This document shows, in pieces, positions 35,336 to 48,139 of a DNA stretch of 64,000 nt. The number at the start of each line of letters is the position of its first letter. Within the stretch, counting starts at the first letter, position 1. The translations under genes and the position numbers were made by a program. The notes under the pieces were generated by a model. That model was not told where the DNA came from. It saw nothing but the letters and a program-made list of their open reading frames with translations, and did no database searches. The stretch lies in assembly GCA_016808115.1 (NCBI GenBank), contig JAEQBH010000028.1, positions 558,001 to 622,000 of the forward strand, read 5' to 3'. The stretch is from Tetrastigma voinierianum. Lineage: Eukaryota; Streptophyta; Magnoliopsida; Vitales; Vitaceae.

Positions 35336-38050
35336 GGCCTTGGGCTGCTGATCGGGGACCTTCCCAATGGTCGCGGTATCAGAACGCCGGCGAATGGTCG
35401 ATGCTCGTCAAAACCCCGATCAACGGTAATCTCGCGTCGCAACAGCCTTCGGAACGCCGTCATAGTCGATTTTCAACCCATCGTTGTTCACCCCGTACGA
35501 TCGGTTTTAAAGTCAACGCGCAATCCGGTTTTTTCACGATTTTCGGCACGTTAGCACATCACCAAACACGCCAGAAACCGTCCGTTTAGCATAGCGCAGA
35601 CCGTTAGCGTCGCCGAGAAAATGCGCGTCAGCGGTCGCAAAACACCGCGAAGAAACAGTGCCAACCCGGTCGGTCACGACGTTCGTTTGCTATCGCCCGG
35701 GCCGCATGTCACAGAAACAGTTAAATCGACGCGCCCGCTGCGACAATGGTTGAGCGTAGTTCACGACCTTCGCGAGTCGGTTAGTCGGAGTCGGTGTTAC
35801 GACGAAGATCAAAGTTCAAATCCAGCAAACCACGTTTGAAGTTACATTATGAATCGCAGTTTACGCAAATAGCCACGATGTCGCACACGTTAAACAGCGC
35901 GTCGAAGATCAGAAGCTACGTTCAGCCGCCGCTGTTTCGGTAAGATCGATGTCGCTGACGCGAAGAAAAGCAATCGCTGCGATACACGGGATAAGATTGT
36001 GCCGTGCGGGGACCGCTTGAGCGCTGTCGCACAAATAGACAGTCGCTGGCATCCAAGACAAGTCGGCCGGATGGCATTGAGCCGACGCCGCGACGCGGAT
36101 CGCAGGTCGCTGACGCCAAGAGCCGGTACCAGCTTTAAACATACAAAGGGCGTGGATTAGATGTCACGACAAAGATTGCTGCTGTGACAACAAGAAACAA
36201 ATATACGAAGACCTAAAGAACTAAGTTGATGTCGACATCGTGAAAATTCCATTACAAACAGAAGCATGAAGCTAAAGTCATCGCATTACACCAAAAGCCT
36301 CATGAAGATCAGAACTTAATTAGTTATGTCAGCACCATATATCGCTTGCCGTATATCAGACTTGCTTAGTTGAAGGTTGAAGCTCCATAAGTAGAAGTCG
36401 CTACAAGAGATCGGCGTCGCGCGACTGTGCCAGGCACACAGATGCATTTCATTTAGTCGATGTCACGAGTTAAGAGAATGATGTCGCGACACTGGGCGAG
36501 AAGCTACTGAAGCTCCGGCAGAAGAAGCATGATGTCATGACAAGAGAATATAATGTGGACATCACTAACGATAAGTTCAAGACTCGTATAGACAAGAAGC
36601 TGTCGCGACGTGAGATCGAGGTCGCGATGATGATGTCACACAAGGAATTAAGTAGTCGTTACCAATGTTGACTCAGTCTGATACCAAAATCCATATGCTA
36701 TATCAGATTAGCCCAACTGGAAAACCCTTATGAAATGTTCATCCAAAGAGGAAAGTAGCTTCGCGCCACGTGATTTGAGGTATGGAGCAGTCAAGGCCTA
36801 TTTTTATTTTTTCTTTTTTTCATTTTTTTATCTTCAACGTCAGAGAAGTTGAGATTAGATTGATTTATCTATCCAGTTTTCTTTTTATTTTCCTTGAACT
36901 GATAAGGTCGTCTGTCAACGCGTAATTCATTTCTTTTCAAATTACTACCCGAATGTTAGTTCAGAATAAATTCTCGAATTCTCGCTATCCAGCCGAAATG
37001 CGCTTATTCTTTTGATCAGAGAATGTCGTAGGGTGTAATTCAAGAATTTGAGAACCGTTTTCCATTATGAATGCTATTACAATTATCTTTCCTCGTTGTT
37101 ATTTAAATTGCGACTCTGGGGCTTTATGAATACTTTCTACAGGGTTTAGCTTGATTCGACTATCGGGCTTTTATACCCGTATTAAGAAGTGTTTCATTGC
37201 TCGATTTCATGAGGTCCTCTGAGGACATGTAGATGACAATCCCGAGTTTGAACCTTTCTTTGAAGGTATATGGAATCGCTTATTAGATGGATTTAATAAA
37301 GCTTTAGAGTTTACTTGATAAATCCTCTTCACTTGAAATCAAGTTATGAGCCAATTGAGTTAGTTTAATTAAGGCAGAGTTCACTTAATTCGAATAGTGA
37401 AGCTAACTCCGGTTAGCCGAGATCTAATCTGGCGTGGGAGATATGATCTATTTAATTGTATATAGCAACCTCGGAAGTTTGTATATCCGTTTGGACCGAT
37501 AACTTCGGGAGCTATAAAAGAAATTCCATAAATGTGGGTGAAGTATTGCAAAAGTGAAAAATACCTTAATTAGTAGGTCCCTAAAAGTAGTTATCTAATT
37601 CCCCAGATTCGAGAATCGATCGAATGATAATGAATGAATGGAGAGATCCATTAACGCCTGGACAGATGGAAACTGAATTCATAAATGAATTTACAAGTTG
37701 ACAACCGGAATTGATACTTCACATACATTGATTTTAATAAAGCCCTCAACGAGAATTATTCACTTTATCTATTTCCTAACTGCACTATTCTTTATTCTTT
37801 ATATTCAAGTTTATTGTTCATTTCGGGCCATTTCCTTTGATTGCTTAATTTTCCAAAATATTCCATGGTTTTGATCTCACTAATGAAGGGTAGTCTTGTT
37901 ATGGAAATTGAGTAGTCAGGTAGTTGATTTAAAATTTCAGATCTCTGGGATCGATATTCGATCAACTATTATTACTTGTCAATTGCACTTGCACACGAAT
38001 TAAAACCATAATTCAAAAAATGATTTTCTAGAGATTTTTGGTTTATATAG
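35336..38050 (+). mobile_element. Athila-like LTR, copy A (left end interrupted)
   Basis: Collinear with copy B (41823-44408). Shared stretches include 'CTTATTCTTTTGATC-GAGAATGTC' (37009 and 43340), 'GTGTAATTCAAGAATT' (37033 and 43366), 'GATGACAATCCCG' (37231 and 43557), 'GTTTACTTGATAAATCCTCT' (37309 and 43631) and 'AATACCTTAATTAG' (37560 and 43886). It ends in 'TTATTACTTGTC.A.TGCAC', the usual close of Athila LTRs, before a primer-binding-site repeat. The left part (35340-36150) is CpG-rich and differs in length from copy B. Confidence 0.75.
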
Positions 38051-38056
38051 TATAAT

Positions 38057-38345
38057 GGTCAACAAGGGCATGCCGTCACTGGGATTAATAAATAGTCCTT
38101 TGCACATTAGTGTCGCAAATTTCCAGAGTATGTTCGGGTCCTGTCTGTCAAAACACGACACGCATGGCTGGGGATTAGGCATTAGTCCTTGCGGTTAGGT
38201 TTCAAATTTGTATATGTCTGTCCTGGTCAACAAGTATGGCGCCGCTGCCGGATTAGACAATATCCTTGGTAATAGTGTCGTGAAATTTGTATATGTCTTT
38301 GGTCCGGTCAACAAGTTTACGGCGCCTACCGCCGGGATCGAAAGA
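38057..38345 (+). repeat. Four tandem units (about 82 bp) each with a primer-binding-site box
   Basis: Units begin with GGTCAACAAG or a variant at about 38057, 38138, 38224 and 38306. Each continues into a TGGCGCCG-TGCCGGG-ATTAG box (best copy at 38236, degraded in the others), then 'AATAGTG-TCG-AAATTTGTATATGTCT'. TGGCGCCGTTGCCGGGG is the standard primer-binding site of Athila elements and normally occurs once. Confidence 0.75.
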
Positions 38346-38349
38346 ATTT

Positions 38350-41300
38350 TATAAAACAATATTCGGGACAAAAGAGTAAATACCAATTTGGACATTTTAA
38401 AAGAAAAAGAATGCATTATATTTAATAAGTGACTTTTAATACTCCATTCAACAAAACCATTGAAAACATACTAGGGCTTAATCTCTATCGACCGAGTGTA
38501 CTTTGATTTCGTGAAGACAAACACATAAATGATAATGATTTGACTGGTGGTAGTCAACCAGAATGTGTAAAGAAAAGACCCTCAAGGAGCATGACACTAT
38601 GGAGAATTTATGGAATTCATTCATATCCACAATAAACATTGAGTAATGTGGAATTAAATGTTAATCATCGCAATGATTTTGTCGAATCCAAAGATCGATA
38701 ACCATGGTCCAAAGAACCAATTCTGGGCTTGCCTATTCCACCGAAAACTCAAATGAACACTTCAAGGACAGAATAGCAAATTCACCAAATTGAATGTATG
38801 GGAGCTCTGAAGTTGTATCAGCTCAGCTTGTTCCCATTCTTTACGAGATGTTATCGCAATACGGTTAACTCCCCAAATTATATGAATTTATACATGAAGA
38901 GTCGATGAGAGCTTATTTCAAATTCCTTAATTCCATCACTCTCCGAACAACGATGGAACACACTCCAAACATAGGAAAGTGAGAACATATGTCGATGTGG
39001 AAAGATCTCAATGAGACACATGTCGGCTTGAACTTCAGAGAACATAGTCAAGAGAGCAAAGTAGAATGTGATGGACACAACATAGAGGGGCCAAGCTGGA
39101 TGATGATACATTGCTGGTAATGTTGAAGTCCAACCAAAGCTAAAAACGGCGTAGTCATGGAAAGAATGAAGATCACAGAAAGAAGTTTAATTCTAAAATC
39201 ACATTCGCATTTAGTAATATGACTGAATAAAAGGAGTCTCTCTATTCCTTTCTCTATCTTTTGCATTTTAATCATTCGAGTTGAACAATTGTTGAAGTAG
39301 TGATGATTGTCAAATTTATTTTATCTTTATGAATGTCAAATCCAACATGAGAAATAATAGAAATTGTCACTTCCTAAGATGGATGAAAATGAATCAGTCA
39401 TGGCCGCTGAAAGTGACATTGGAACAACTTGGTGGATATTGCTTCAGAGTCTGGATTCTTTATTGTTTTCAAGAAACACGTTCAAGAGGGCTGACCAAGG
39501 ATGTGAGAGAATGTTAGCACAAGTGGAAAAGAAAGCCAATTGATGAAATTTATCATAACCAAATAAACATTCTCTCACAGATTCTAATTAGGTCATAAAC
39601 TTAGAACTGATAACGTGATCAAAGAGTTAATGCCTAGACTTTTATCGCTTTCAATAGTTAATGTATTAACTTCAAAAGGCAAATGTCAAAACATTAAACC
39701 CAATTCGTACTTTTAACATGCGAATAAATAGTAATAAATACAAGAAATTAAATCCATCTGATCAATCAATCCAGAATATTCTCGTCAAAGAGATAACGAG
39801 GAAAATTGGCATTCAAGAAAACGCTCTAAATTTCCAGAAAAGTCAAATTTGATTAAAATACAAAGTGTGGACATAAATCGATGAATCTCCATTAATCTTT
39901 CCTGAGAAAATTACAAATCAGAGAATGGACTCTGTTCTTTCCAAAGAGACACACCTCACTATAAAAGGGATGGAAGAACAAGGAATTAGAAACAAACAGA
40001 AAGAATGAAGGGAAGGGAGAATGAGAGTGAAAGGAGCGTCCGAGGGGTGCAAACACTGTTTTATGGAATGAGTGGAGTGAAAACAAACCAATCCACTATG
40101 TTCCATGAAGTTTCATCCAGAGAGCGGTCGATGGGAAGGAATGTGGGATTGTTTCAAGAAGCTCCAAAGAAAAGGTGGAAGCTGGTGCCCCACTTGCTTG
40201 AACTTAATCTTGTTAACTAATAAATCACTCATCGTGAGCCTGTCCGTGAACCGAAGAGGGAGCCGCAAAACCTGAGAAGAGATTTTAGAGCAGAAATGTA
40301 GTTTTTCGAACATTATGAAAATGCGTTTGTATCAAATGGGCTTTGTACAATAATAAGTCCTTTTGATATCGGAATAAAATTGCAATTGCTAAACTTGGTC
40401 AGAACAAGTGAATTTGCGGGTTTCAGGTTTCTATGCTAGTTTATTTTTGTTAGAAACGAATAATATTTCTGCTTGCTCAATTTATTCAAAAGAATGGAGA
40501 AAAAAAACCGAATAAGAGTATTTGTTGTGATGTTCAATTCTATATTTGTTGTAATAGAAATCGCTATTATCAATAAACACTCAACAGATAATGAAATTAA
40601 AATGTTGAATAAACACAAGTCTTGAAAGAAATAATACACCATTTAATAATTTTGAAATCTTATCCTGAATTAGGAAAATTTTCTTCAATTCAGAATTATA
40701 ACTATCCTAGAAACTTGTTTGAATATTGATTAAGGCGAAATCAGTTGAAAACAATCGACAAGAAATGATGTTGTTATTCTTGAAAACACTGAGCTTTCCG
40801 CTGTATATGTTTTTGTAATAATGAATTTGAACCAAGATATTCCATGTTTTCATCAACTGTTGAAAAGTCTAGTTTCATCCTTTAATTACTAATCTTCCAA
40901 TAAAGAACCTATGATGACCCAAGAACCAAAAAGGAGAGGAAAGAGATAAAGTTTCAGGAGCTTAATTTGGGAAAAGCTAAAGAGATGTACAGAGGAGGCT
41001 AAGCAAACAGCAGATCTAAGGTGAAAATAAGTAGTGAGTTGTGTTAAGAATAGTTTTTGTCTTGTGGCCTAACTTCTCGAACAATTAAGTCTTAAAGTTT
41101 CAACACCTATACCCTAATACCATCCGTATGGTTTACTAACCAAAAAGCCACAAGAGTTGTTAGAAAGCCTAAAAGACAAAACAGTTAACACTCCCTAAGG
41201 GTGATTAGAGTATAGTGCACTTCCCAAGTTAGAGTCTCATATAATAGAACTGGCATACACTTTGAAAAGAAGAAATTCATATAGTATCCCAAACATGAAG

Positions 41301-41740
41301 TTTTGGGAGTTTTGGGAATTACAAGGAGAAATAGCAAACAGGAGAAAAGAAAGAGCTTGGGGTAATGCCTGGGGTCTATTCATCCATCCTTTACCTAGTT
41401 TGGGACATTACAAGCCCTAAAAAGACCTGGGATTGATTTTGAAGGTCGGGAATCACCTACATATAGTGGGAGATCAATATAGAAAACCAAATTTATGACC
41501 TAATAAACAAGAAAAACCTCCAGAGATTATCTAAATCTAATAACTGAGAAGTGATCACGACCGCACACACACACAACCAAGACTTGAATAATGAACCAAG
41601 TTACATACATTATTTATCGTGTGAGTTTGTAATAGAAGTATACCATGCTCTATTCCTATTTTAACCCGAATTTTGAAATAATAGTGATATTTTTAATTCC
41701 GCATTCAAAAAAAAAATTTGAATAATAATTTCAAAAACAA
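38350..41740 (+). other. Internal region of the Athila-like element, no coding sequence found
   Basis: About 3.4 kb lies between the primer-site repeats and the polypurine region of the next LTR. Short open frames exist on both strands, but none shows gag, protease, RT or integrase motifs. This is the layout of a non-autonomous (large-retrotransposon-derivative) element. Alternatively the coding part was deleted. Confidence 0.5.
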
Positions 41741-41822
41741 AATAAAATGTCCTTTTGTTCGAGGACAAATAATTTTTCTTTTTTCGTTTGAGGACAAGCA
41801 AAATTTTAAGTTTGGGGAGTTT
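41741..41822 (+). other. Pre-LTR polypurine region
   Basis: It contains 'TTTGTTCGAGGACAAA', a second copy 'GTTTGAGGACAAGCAAAA' and then 'TTTTAAGTTTGGGGAG'. This GAGGAC(A/G)A..AAGTTTGGGG signature stands immediately before the 3' LTR in Athila-type elements, where it primes plus-strand synthesis. Confidence 0.75.
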
Positions 41823-44408
41823 ATTTAGTTAGTAAGTTTATTTTATTTTAGTCCATTTTTCACTTAATTTTCATATATCAAAAGAGACAATTACTTTCAG
41901 TAGAAGGAAAGAAGAAACAATCATTTGTTATTAGCGGTAGAACAAAAAGTCAAAGAAGAAAATAAAGAGAAAATGCAAAATAAGTAATGGTGGCAAAATA
42001 ATCAAGTATGTAACAAAAAGAATCATTAATACTGATGCATTTTGTTTACATAAATTAAGAGGTTTTAACATCAGAAATGAAGGAATTTTCATGTGTCACA
42101 CATGATAATAAGTTTATAGTTTACATGAGAATCGTCAAAGAGAAATGAAAGAAATGAGTTGAGGTTACAATGAATGTCAAATGAATGTTGAATCGCGCTC
42201 AAAGCTGCTACGTCACAATCCAACGCGATACGCGTTACGCCGCAAACGTTACATCACGCCGCGAGATTCGATTGCCGGCGACGTTCGTTGCGGATCATGT
42301 CGCCACGCGAGCAAATCGTGCCGCGACCGGTGATGTTATCGGCCGTAGCGCAGTCACGACGTCACCACAACGATTGAAGTCGCCATATCCGGGCAGTCAA
42401 GTCAATGATGCGCGAGGCCAGAGGTCGACGTCGTTGACGAGATCTGAGGTCGCGACGCCGTTAGCGCCACCGCTTAACAGCAAAAGTGGCGGATTTGACG
42501 TCGCAGCCGCGAGATCGTCAACGCGACGGTCGGTTAATACCAACCGCGCGCAAACCCCGAACTGCCGATGTCGCGACACGTAAAATCCACGGATACCGAG
42601 TTTGATACTGGGTCGTTCGCGGCCACCAAAAGCCCTCGCGCGAAGATCAACCCTGATTAGCCGGAAGGTCGCACATAAATTATGTCGCCGGTTACCTGCA
42701 CTTCAGTTAATAAATCGCAAGCCCATAAGAGAAGTCGCTATTAAGAGGATCATACCAGCAAAGCAGAAGTTATCAAGTTGAAGTATTTATTTCATTGGCT
42801 GATGTCATTTGATAAGAGAATGACGTCGCATATCATAGAACATGTGAGCCCTACAGCGCTGATGTCGACAAGATAATCGAGGTCAGATTATCACTTCAAC
42901 ATCGCCCGCACCATGCATGCTGGAAGCTTGAAGGTTCATCGAGATCTGAGGAAACGCTGGAGCATGGATGATGTCGCGACAAGGAATTAAGGTCACGACT
43001 CAACAGTTGACTTCAGGGCCTCGGATACTCTCTAAAATCCAGCTACATTTATTTAGCCCAACCGAAAAACTTAAAATACGCAAATGATCTTTGTGGGAGG
43101 AAAGAAGCCGCGCTACGCATAGAGTCCTGATAAATACAACATTTTTCTTCATTTTTCTTCTCATTTTTTTATCCACGTCGGTGGTTAGATTGTATTTGCA
43201 TTTATCGCTCTAGTTCTTCTTTTATTTAGATGTTGTCGTTTCCGAAATAAAAGTCAGTGCACCATTTCTTTTCTCAAATTACTACCCAATGTTGAAGTTC
43301 GCACAATTCTCGAATTCGCTTATCCATTTTTAAATGCTTATTCTTTTGATCGGAGAATGTCATAGGTGTAATTCAAGAATTGAGGAACCCAATTTCATTA
43401 TGAATGTTATTGCTCTAAATTATCCTTCCTCAAGTTATTTGTAATGCGACCCGCTTTATGAATTTACTTGCTATGGGTTTAAAGTTTGATCTGAATATCG
43501 CTCATAACCGTATTGTTTCTCATTGCCTCATTTGCTGAGTCTCCCAGTGACATAGAGATGACAATCCCGGGAGTTATGAACCTTTCCTTGAAGGTGATGA
43601 ATCTTATTAGATATCTAATGAGCTTTGTGAGTTTACTTGATAAATCCTCTCTTCTCACTCTGAACAAGTTATGAGCCGAATGAGCTATCAATTTAAACAA
43701 AGGCAGGAGTTCACCCCTAATTCGAATAGTGAAGCCAACCCCGTGTTAGCCGAGATTCAATCATGATAGGGTGATCTATTTTAATTGGGAGGAAGAGTAA
43801 CTTGAAGTTGTATATCCTCGTTTAATCATAACTTTGGGAGCTAAGGTGTATAATGATAAATATGAAGTATTGCAAAAGAAAAAATACCTTAATTAGCAGT
43901 CCCCAAAGAAAGTAGTTATCTAATTCCCTGTATCTAGAGAATCATCAAAATTATTAATGAAATGTGAAGTGCGGAGAGATCCAATTAATCCAAGAACGCC
44001 TTTGATTAGATTTGAAACTGGAATTCACAAGAAAAATTCTCCATGCTGGACAACCTGGAATTGATACTACAATAGCATTGATTTTAATGTGTTCTTCGAA
44101 CGATAATTATTCTGTATTCATTCTAACCGCTAATTATTCTTATTCTTTATATTCAGTTTAGTTGTTCATCGCCATTTCCTTTGATTCGCTTAATTTTCCG
44201 ATCTGAATAGTCGGATTTTACATTACGCAGGTATGGGTCCAAATAGTATGAATTGAGCAGTCGTGGTAGTTGATTTTAGTACCCTCGGTGACCCCGTGGG
44301 ATCATCCGACTTAATCCATTTTATTACTTGTCCACCGCACCCGCAGAATATCGCACTGGCGAGAATCTGAAATGATTTTTCCTAGAGACTTTGGTTTAGA
44401 TATAGGGC
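41823..44408 (+). mobile_element. Athila-like LTR, copy B
   Basis: This LTR of about 2.6 kb starts after the GGGGAG tract and ends before 'GGTCAACAAG TTTTATGGCGTTTGCCGGG'. It carries a CpG-rich block at 42185-42600, with GTCGCGAC palindromes continuing to about 42980. The 132-codon open frame at 42185-42583 lies in that block and is not considered a gene. Unusually, it has a polypurine region on its left and a primer site on its right. Confidence 0.75.
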
Positions 44409-44530
44409 AATGGTCAACAAGTTTTATGGCGTTTGCCGGGATTAGATAGTCTGGGTAATAGTGTCGCAAATTTGTATATGTCTTTCGTCTGGTTTCAATA
44501 AGATGGTGCGGCGTATCGCAAGTGCGGTCG
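44409..44530 (+). repeat. Primer-binding-site repeat next to LTR copy B (two units)
   Basis: The first unit (44409) reads GGTCAACAAG then TATGGCGTTTGCCGGGATTAG and 'AATAGTGTCGCAAATTTGTATATGTCTTTCG'. A second, degraded unit starts at 44491 with 'GGTTTCAATAAGATGGTGCGGCG'. The spacing of 82 bp equals that beside copy A. Confidence 0.65.
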
Positions 44531-44589
44531 TGAATGCTTTATCCAAAGTAATTTCCACGCGGTCTCATGGCTGACGAGAATGGTCACAT

Positions 44590-46175
44590 CATTTGTCTTG
44601 TGATAATGATGCCGTTTTCAGCCTATTTCTTCCATTCCTTCGCCTTTGTTTCTCATGACATCCTCTGGCTCTTGTGCCATTGTTCTGACCTTTTATTTCT
44701 TTAGCTTAGTTCGGATTTCCTTTCTTAGTCTTCTGGCTCGGTATGCAAAGTCTTTATCTATTGTCTTCGGTCCACCAAGGTCTTGGTTGCACAGCCATAA
44801 GACGAGCCGCGCCAGTCACGAATTTTTAGTTTTCTAGCTTATCCAGTCTCGCCATTGGTCCGTCTTGTCTTTTCCCTCTCCGCGTATCGATGGTGATTCT
44901 TCGGCTATTGCTGGTTCTAGACGAACTGGTGGTGTCTCCGACCGTTTGGTCCGTGTCTGGGCGTGCCCCGAGGTTCTCTCGACAAGCAAGGGGAAAGTGA
45001 ACCCACAAACACCCTGGAGTCTGAATATCCAGATCTCACGCTGCCCATCATGTTTTTTAATCTGTGGGACTGAAGTAATGCTTCAACCATGATAGCTCAT
45101 CTTTATGACAAGACACCCTCTCCCCTTCTGCTGTCGTGTGTCCTCTGTCCAATCCCACAATCCCGTGGCTCAGACAGGTGGTCAGCGCCCCCAGAACGGC
45201 CCGCTTCCCTCCGCACCCCTTCATAAAAAGGGTTTTCACGGAAGGTCCCGCCAAGTCGCGCCTAATGGGCATTTGTAGGATGGGGTATGTCCCTGCATAG
45301 CCCGTTTCTTCACCTTTAGTCCGAAGGAGACATCCGAGGGCTTTATTTTTCTTCAGTCTTGCTCCTCGGGTGATCTCCGATCTTCCTCCTCCCACAAGCC
45401 GTGGGAAGGGACGCCAGTTTTTTTCTCGCGAAGGTCAGAATCGGGAGTATGACCCTCTCGACAAGGATGACACCCCAAGGCTCCGTATTTGACCACCCCG
45501 AGAATCTTCGAGTGTTTATCTGTGCTTTAGTCAGGAACTTCAGGTCCGCTTTATCAAGGTGCATTCCCGATCAAGACCGTTTGGCGATGGCCAGTAATGA
45601 TGGATTCGGCACATGATGCACACCGTAGCGCCACGAGTGTCCTCCGTCCCAGAGGCAAACTGGATCAAGCCTGGATGTTCCCGGTCCTTCAAGTTCGAGG
45701 TCCACCTGCTTCTGGGTCAAGTTAGATCTTCACCTCATTCTACCGCGAAAGTTCCTCCCGCTGGGTCCTCTCGCCGCCAAACCCACTAGGGGAACCCGCC
45801 GCCTGGAGATGCGGCCTCTGGCGCCCGAGCGGCGAAAAACTTTCGACTCTTCGCCGGAAAGACCGGCCGGCTTTTGGTCAAAGTTCAAAGTTAGGTATCT
45901 TCTATCCTCGCCCGTCATATGTTCAGAACCTGAAAGCTGGAGCATTGGCCCCCGGTGCTCCTATAGTTTTTTGAGTTCGCAACCCAGTCTCCTGGGTCTC
46001 GGCAGAGCGGAAGGTCCCCTGGGTGGGGCCAAGCGAGCAAACCATTGATGTCGCGCCATCGTCTTTGAACCCCTACGGCAGTAAGGCTAGATCGCTCTCT
46101 GTGGTGGAAAAGGCAGCATGAATGCAGCCAGTCCACAATCGGTGGTGACGAGGACTCTTACTTCAACGTCGACTA
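44590..46175 (-). mobile_element. Second copy of the Tat-like 3' region (fragment)
   Basis: Collinear with 25100-26720. It begins with 'CATTTGTCTTG' and 'TTTTC-GCCTATTT' and continues through 'TGCAAAGTCTTTATC', 'GATGGTGATTCTTC', 'GAGTATGACCCTCTC' and 'AAGGTCCCCT', ending near 'GTGGAAAAGGCA-G'. Neither LTR nor pol sequence accompanies it. By analogy with the full element it lies on the minus strand. Short + strand frames (44865-45092, 45401-45616, 45809-46048) match the antisense frames of the other copy. Confidence 0.7.
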
Positions 46176-46489
46176 AGGGTGTGAGCGGGGTCTGAACCAT
46201 CTCAAAGTGACCTGACTGCATAAGCTCACAGCGCATCTCCAGCATTGCGCTTCCACCCCATCAGGGGGTCACTCCCAAGTTTCCAACACCCTGTCATAGC
46301 GGATTCCATTTTAGTTGGTCCTATAAATATCCCATTGGAAGAACATCTATATAAATACAAGGAAGACCACTACCCTATCTTATAATTCAGATTAAAATAT
46401 AAAATTCAGCAATATTGTGATGCCTCGAGGGCCGAATCAAGATGTGCTTTTGATGCAGCTCAAAGAGAGTTAGGGTTCACGCTAGATTA

Positions 46490-46760
46490 GACCATGAGTG
46501 ACATCCATTGACGAAAATGGAGTTGAAGGTCGTATTCGCCTTAGATCGCGCCACTACTTATATGGCAAACAATTTGAGGTGTACTCAGACTACAAAAGTC
46601 TAAAGTATATTTTTCACGAGCAGACTCAACATGAGGCAACGCAGATGGATGGTTCTAGAGGATTCATGACTCTACTTTACTACTATGTAGCTGATGCACT
46701 CAATGAAGTCACTGGGAGACAGTTAGTAGCTGGAGTTGGTGGATGTTTCTAGATCTAGAC
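46490..46760 (+). pseudogene. RNase H relic (Tekay/Del-like)
   Basis: The open frame at 46498-46752 contains HYLYGKQFEVYSDYKSLKYIF, then a frameshifted 'LNMRQRRW'-type block (ACATGAGGCAACGCAGATGGATG at 46629) and ADALNEV near the end, where 'ADALSRK' is expected. YSD(H/Y)KSL is the standard RNase H block of chromoviruses. It degrades the RNA of the RNA-DNA hybrid during reverse transcription. Confidence 0.85.
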
Positions 46761-48100
46761 AAGCCAGTTGGCGCACAATGGAGTGTGTCAGGTGTTAGAG
46801 TCAGTGGCTATGAGACCAGTTTTTGAGTAGAGCTAGAACCCGCAGGGACAGAGATACCATCGTGAGACCGCGCAAATAGTACAAGTGATATGGTCGACTC
46901 ATTCAATGCCGATGTAGTTTTCTTGTATAGAGGACTGTAGGGTTCCTTAGTCAATTGGTTTGAGAAAGGAGACTCTCGGGAGTTTCACCGCCCTCAATTT
47001 TCATGCATCCAGTGGCACTAAGATGTTCAAGATCTTCGCCGCCAAGACTACTGTGAGCGACAATAGCACACGCACTCGCTCGATGATGTCCACGCGTCAC
47101 AGTTAATGCCGAGCACCGTGGGTCACAGAGGGCTACTTCATCCATCGGCGGGCTGAGGAAGCGGGAGCACGTCACGATGGATTTTTGCACCCACTGCCAC
47201 TCATTGTTTAGGGACATGATGCGGTATGGGTGATAAAGGATCGCTCATGAAGTCGGTTTATTGAATCAGGTGTATGACCTTTCATATCGGAGAGACTTCT
47301 GGGCTTGCTTTAATTTTTTTGCATTCGAGATAATCAAGGTTGAGTTCAGTATCCATAGTGTCGGATAGAGACCCGAGAGAGATGAGTGGAGAACTTTGGA
47401 AGTGAGCTTCCGTAAGTACACTATATGCAAACTTTCCACTCCATGTATATCAATCGAGAGGACCATACAGTGTTGAGGACAGAGGTTACAGTATGCCTCC
47501 TGGGGACTACAAAGGGTAGTTTTGGGAAGAGGTATTTGCCCTTAGTGTCTTTCTATTAATTAAACACATATCGTGTGAGCATACGCATGACACCAGATGA
47601 GGTGGCCAGGAGGCCGTGCAGACCAATCATGTCTAATCGAAAGGAGAGAGCTCCATCACTAGTCCCGATCCGATTAGACAATCCGAGAAAGTAGTCGACA
47701 CACACTCCTCACCGCCTGAGCCTAGAGAAGGGTTATGTTGATGTCACGCGACCCTTAGAGTTCAGTGCCTGACATCAGCTCTTTCTTGAGCGAAGGCCTG
47801 AAGAGAGGAGTGGTCAAGCCAGAAGCACGATGTGCCTATCGGCCGAGGCTCTCATCGACCCTTCAAGATACTCGAGGGTAGGCATGGAAGGCACTGTTGG
47901 TTTTCACCCGCCGAAGATGTTAGGTGTTCATTAGGTATTCACGCTCCATGCCTCGGCACACCATCCAGCCTGCTGATTGGGGAGAGATTGGTGATTTACA
48001 ACTGATTAACTCCTTCGGTGAGGACCAAAGGTATTGACAATAGATCGTTTGTGACACAAGACCGTGAGGCTGAAGTAGGGTGGTATGGCGCACCATGGAG
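46760..48100 (+). pseudogene. Integrase relic with C-terminal domain (Tekay/Del-like)
   Basis: Core pieces: HVTMDF at 47168 followed after frameshifts by RGHDAVW (about 47210) and a SDRDPR block (near 47365), the site of the second catalytic Asp. ERTIQ follows near 47455 (the region of the catalytic Glu), then a LP(L)V-F-YN block at 47545. The C-terminal domain has VDV-RPLEFS (about 47740), ILE-RVGT (47870), PPKMLGVH-VF (47910-47930) and a chromodomain-like end before 48130. Each part is readable but in different frames. Confidence 0.75.
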
Positions 48101-48139
48101 TAGTGGTTTGCCCGGAGTGTTACGATTAGACAAGGGCCA

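Noticed and set aside
42185..42583. 132-codon open frame on +
   Set aside because: It lies in the CpG-rich block of the Athila-like LTR, where stop codons are rare by composition. The matching block of copy A does not keep the frame.
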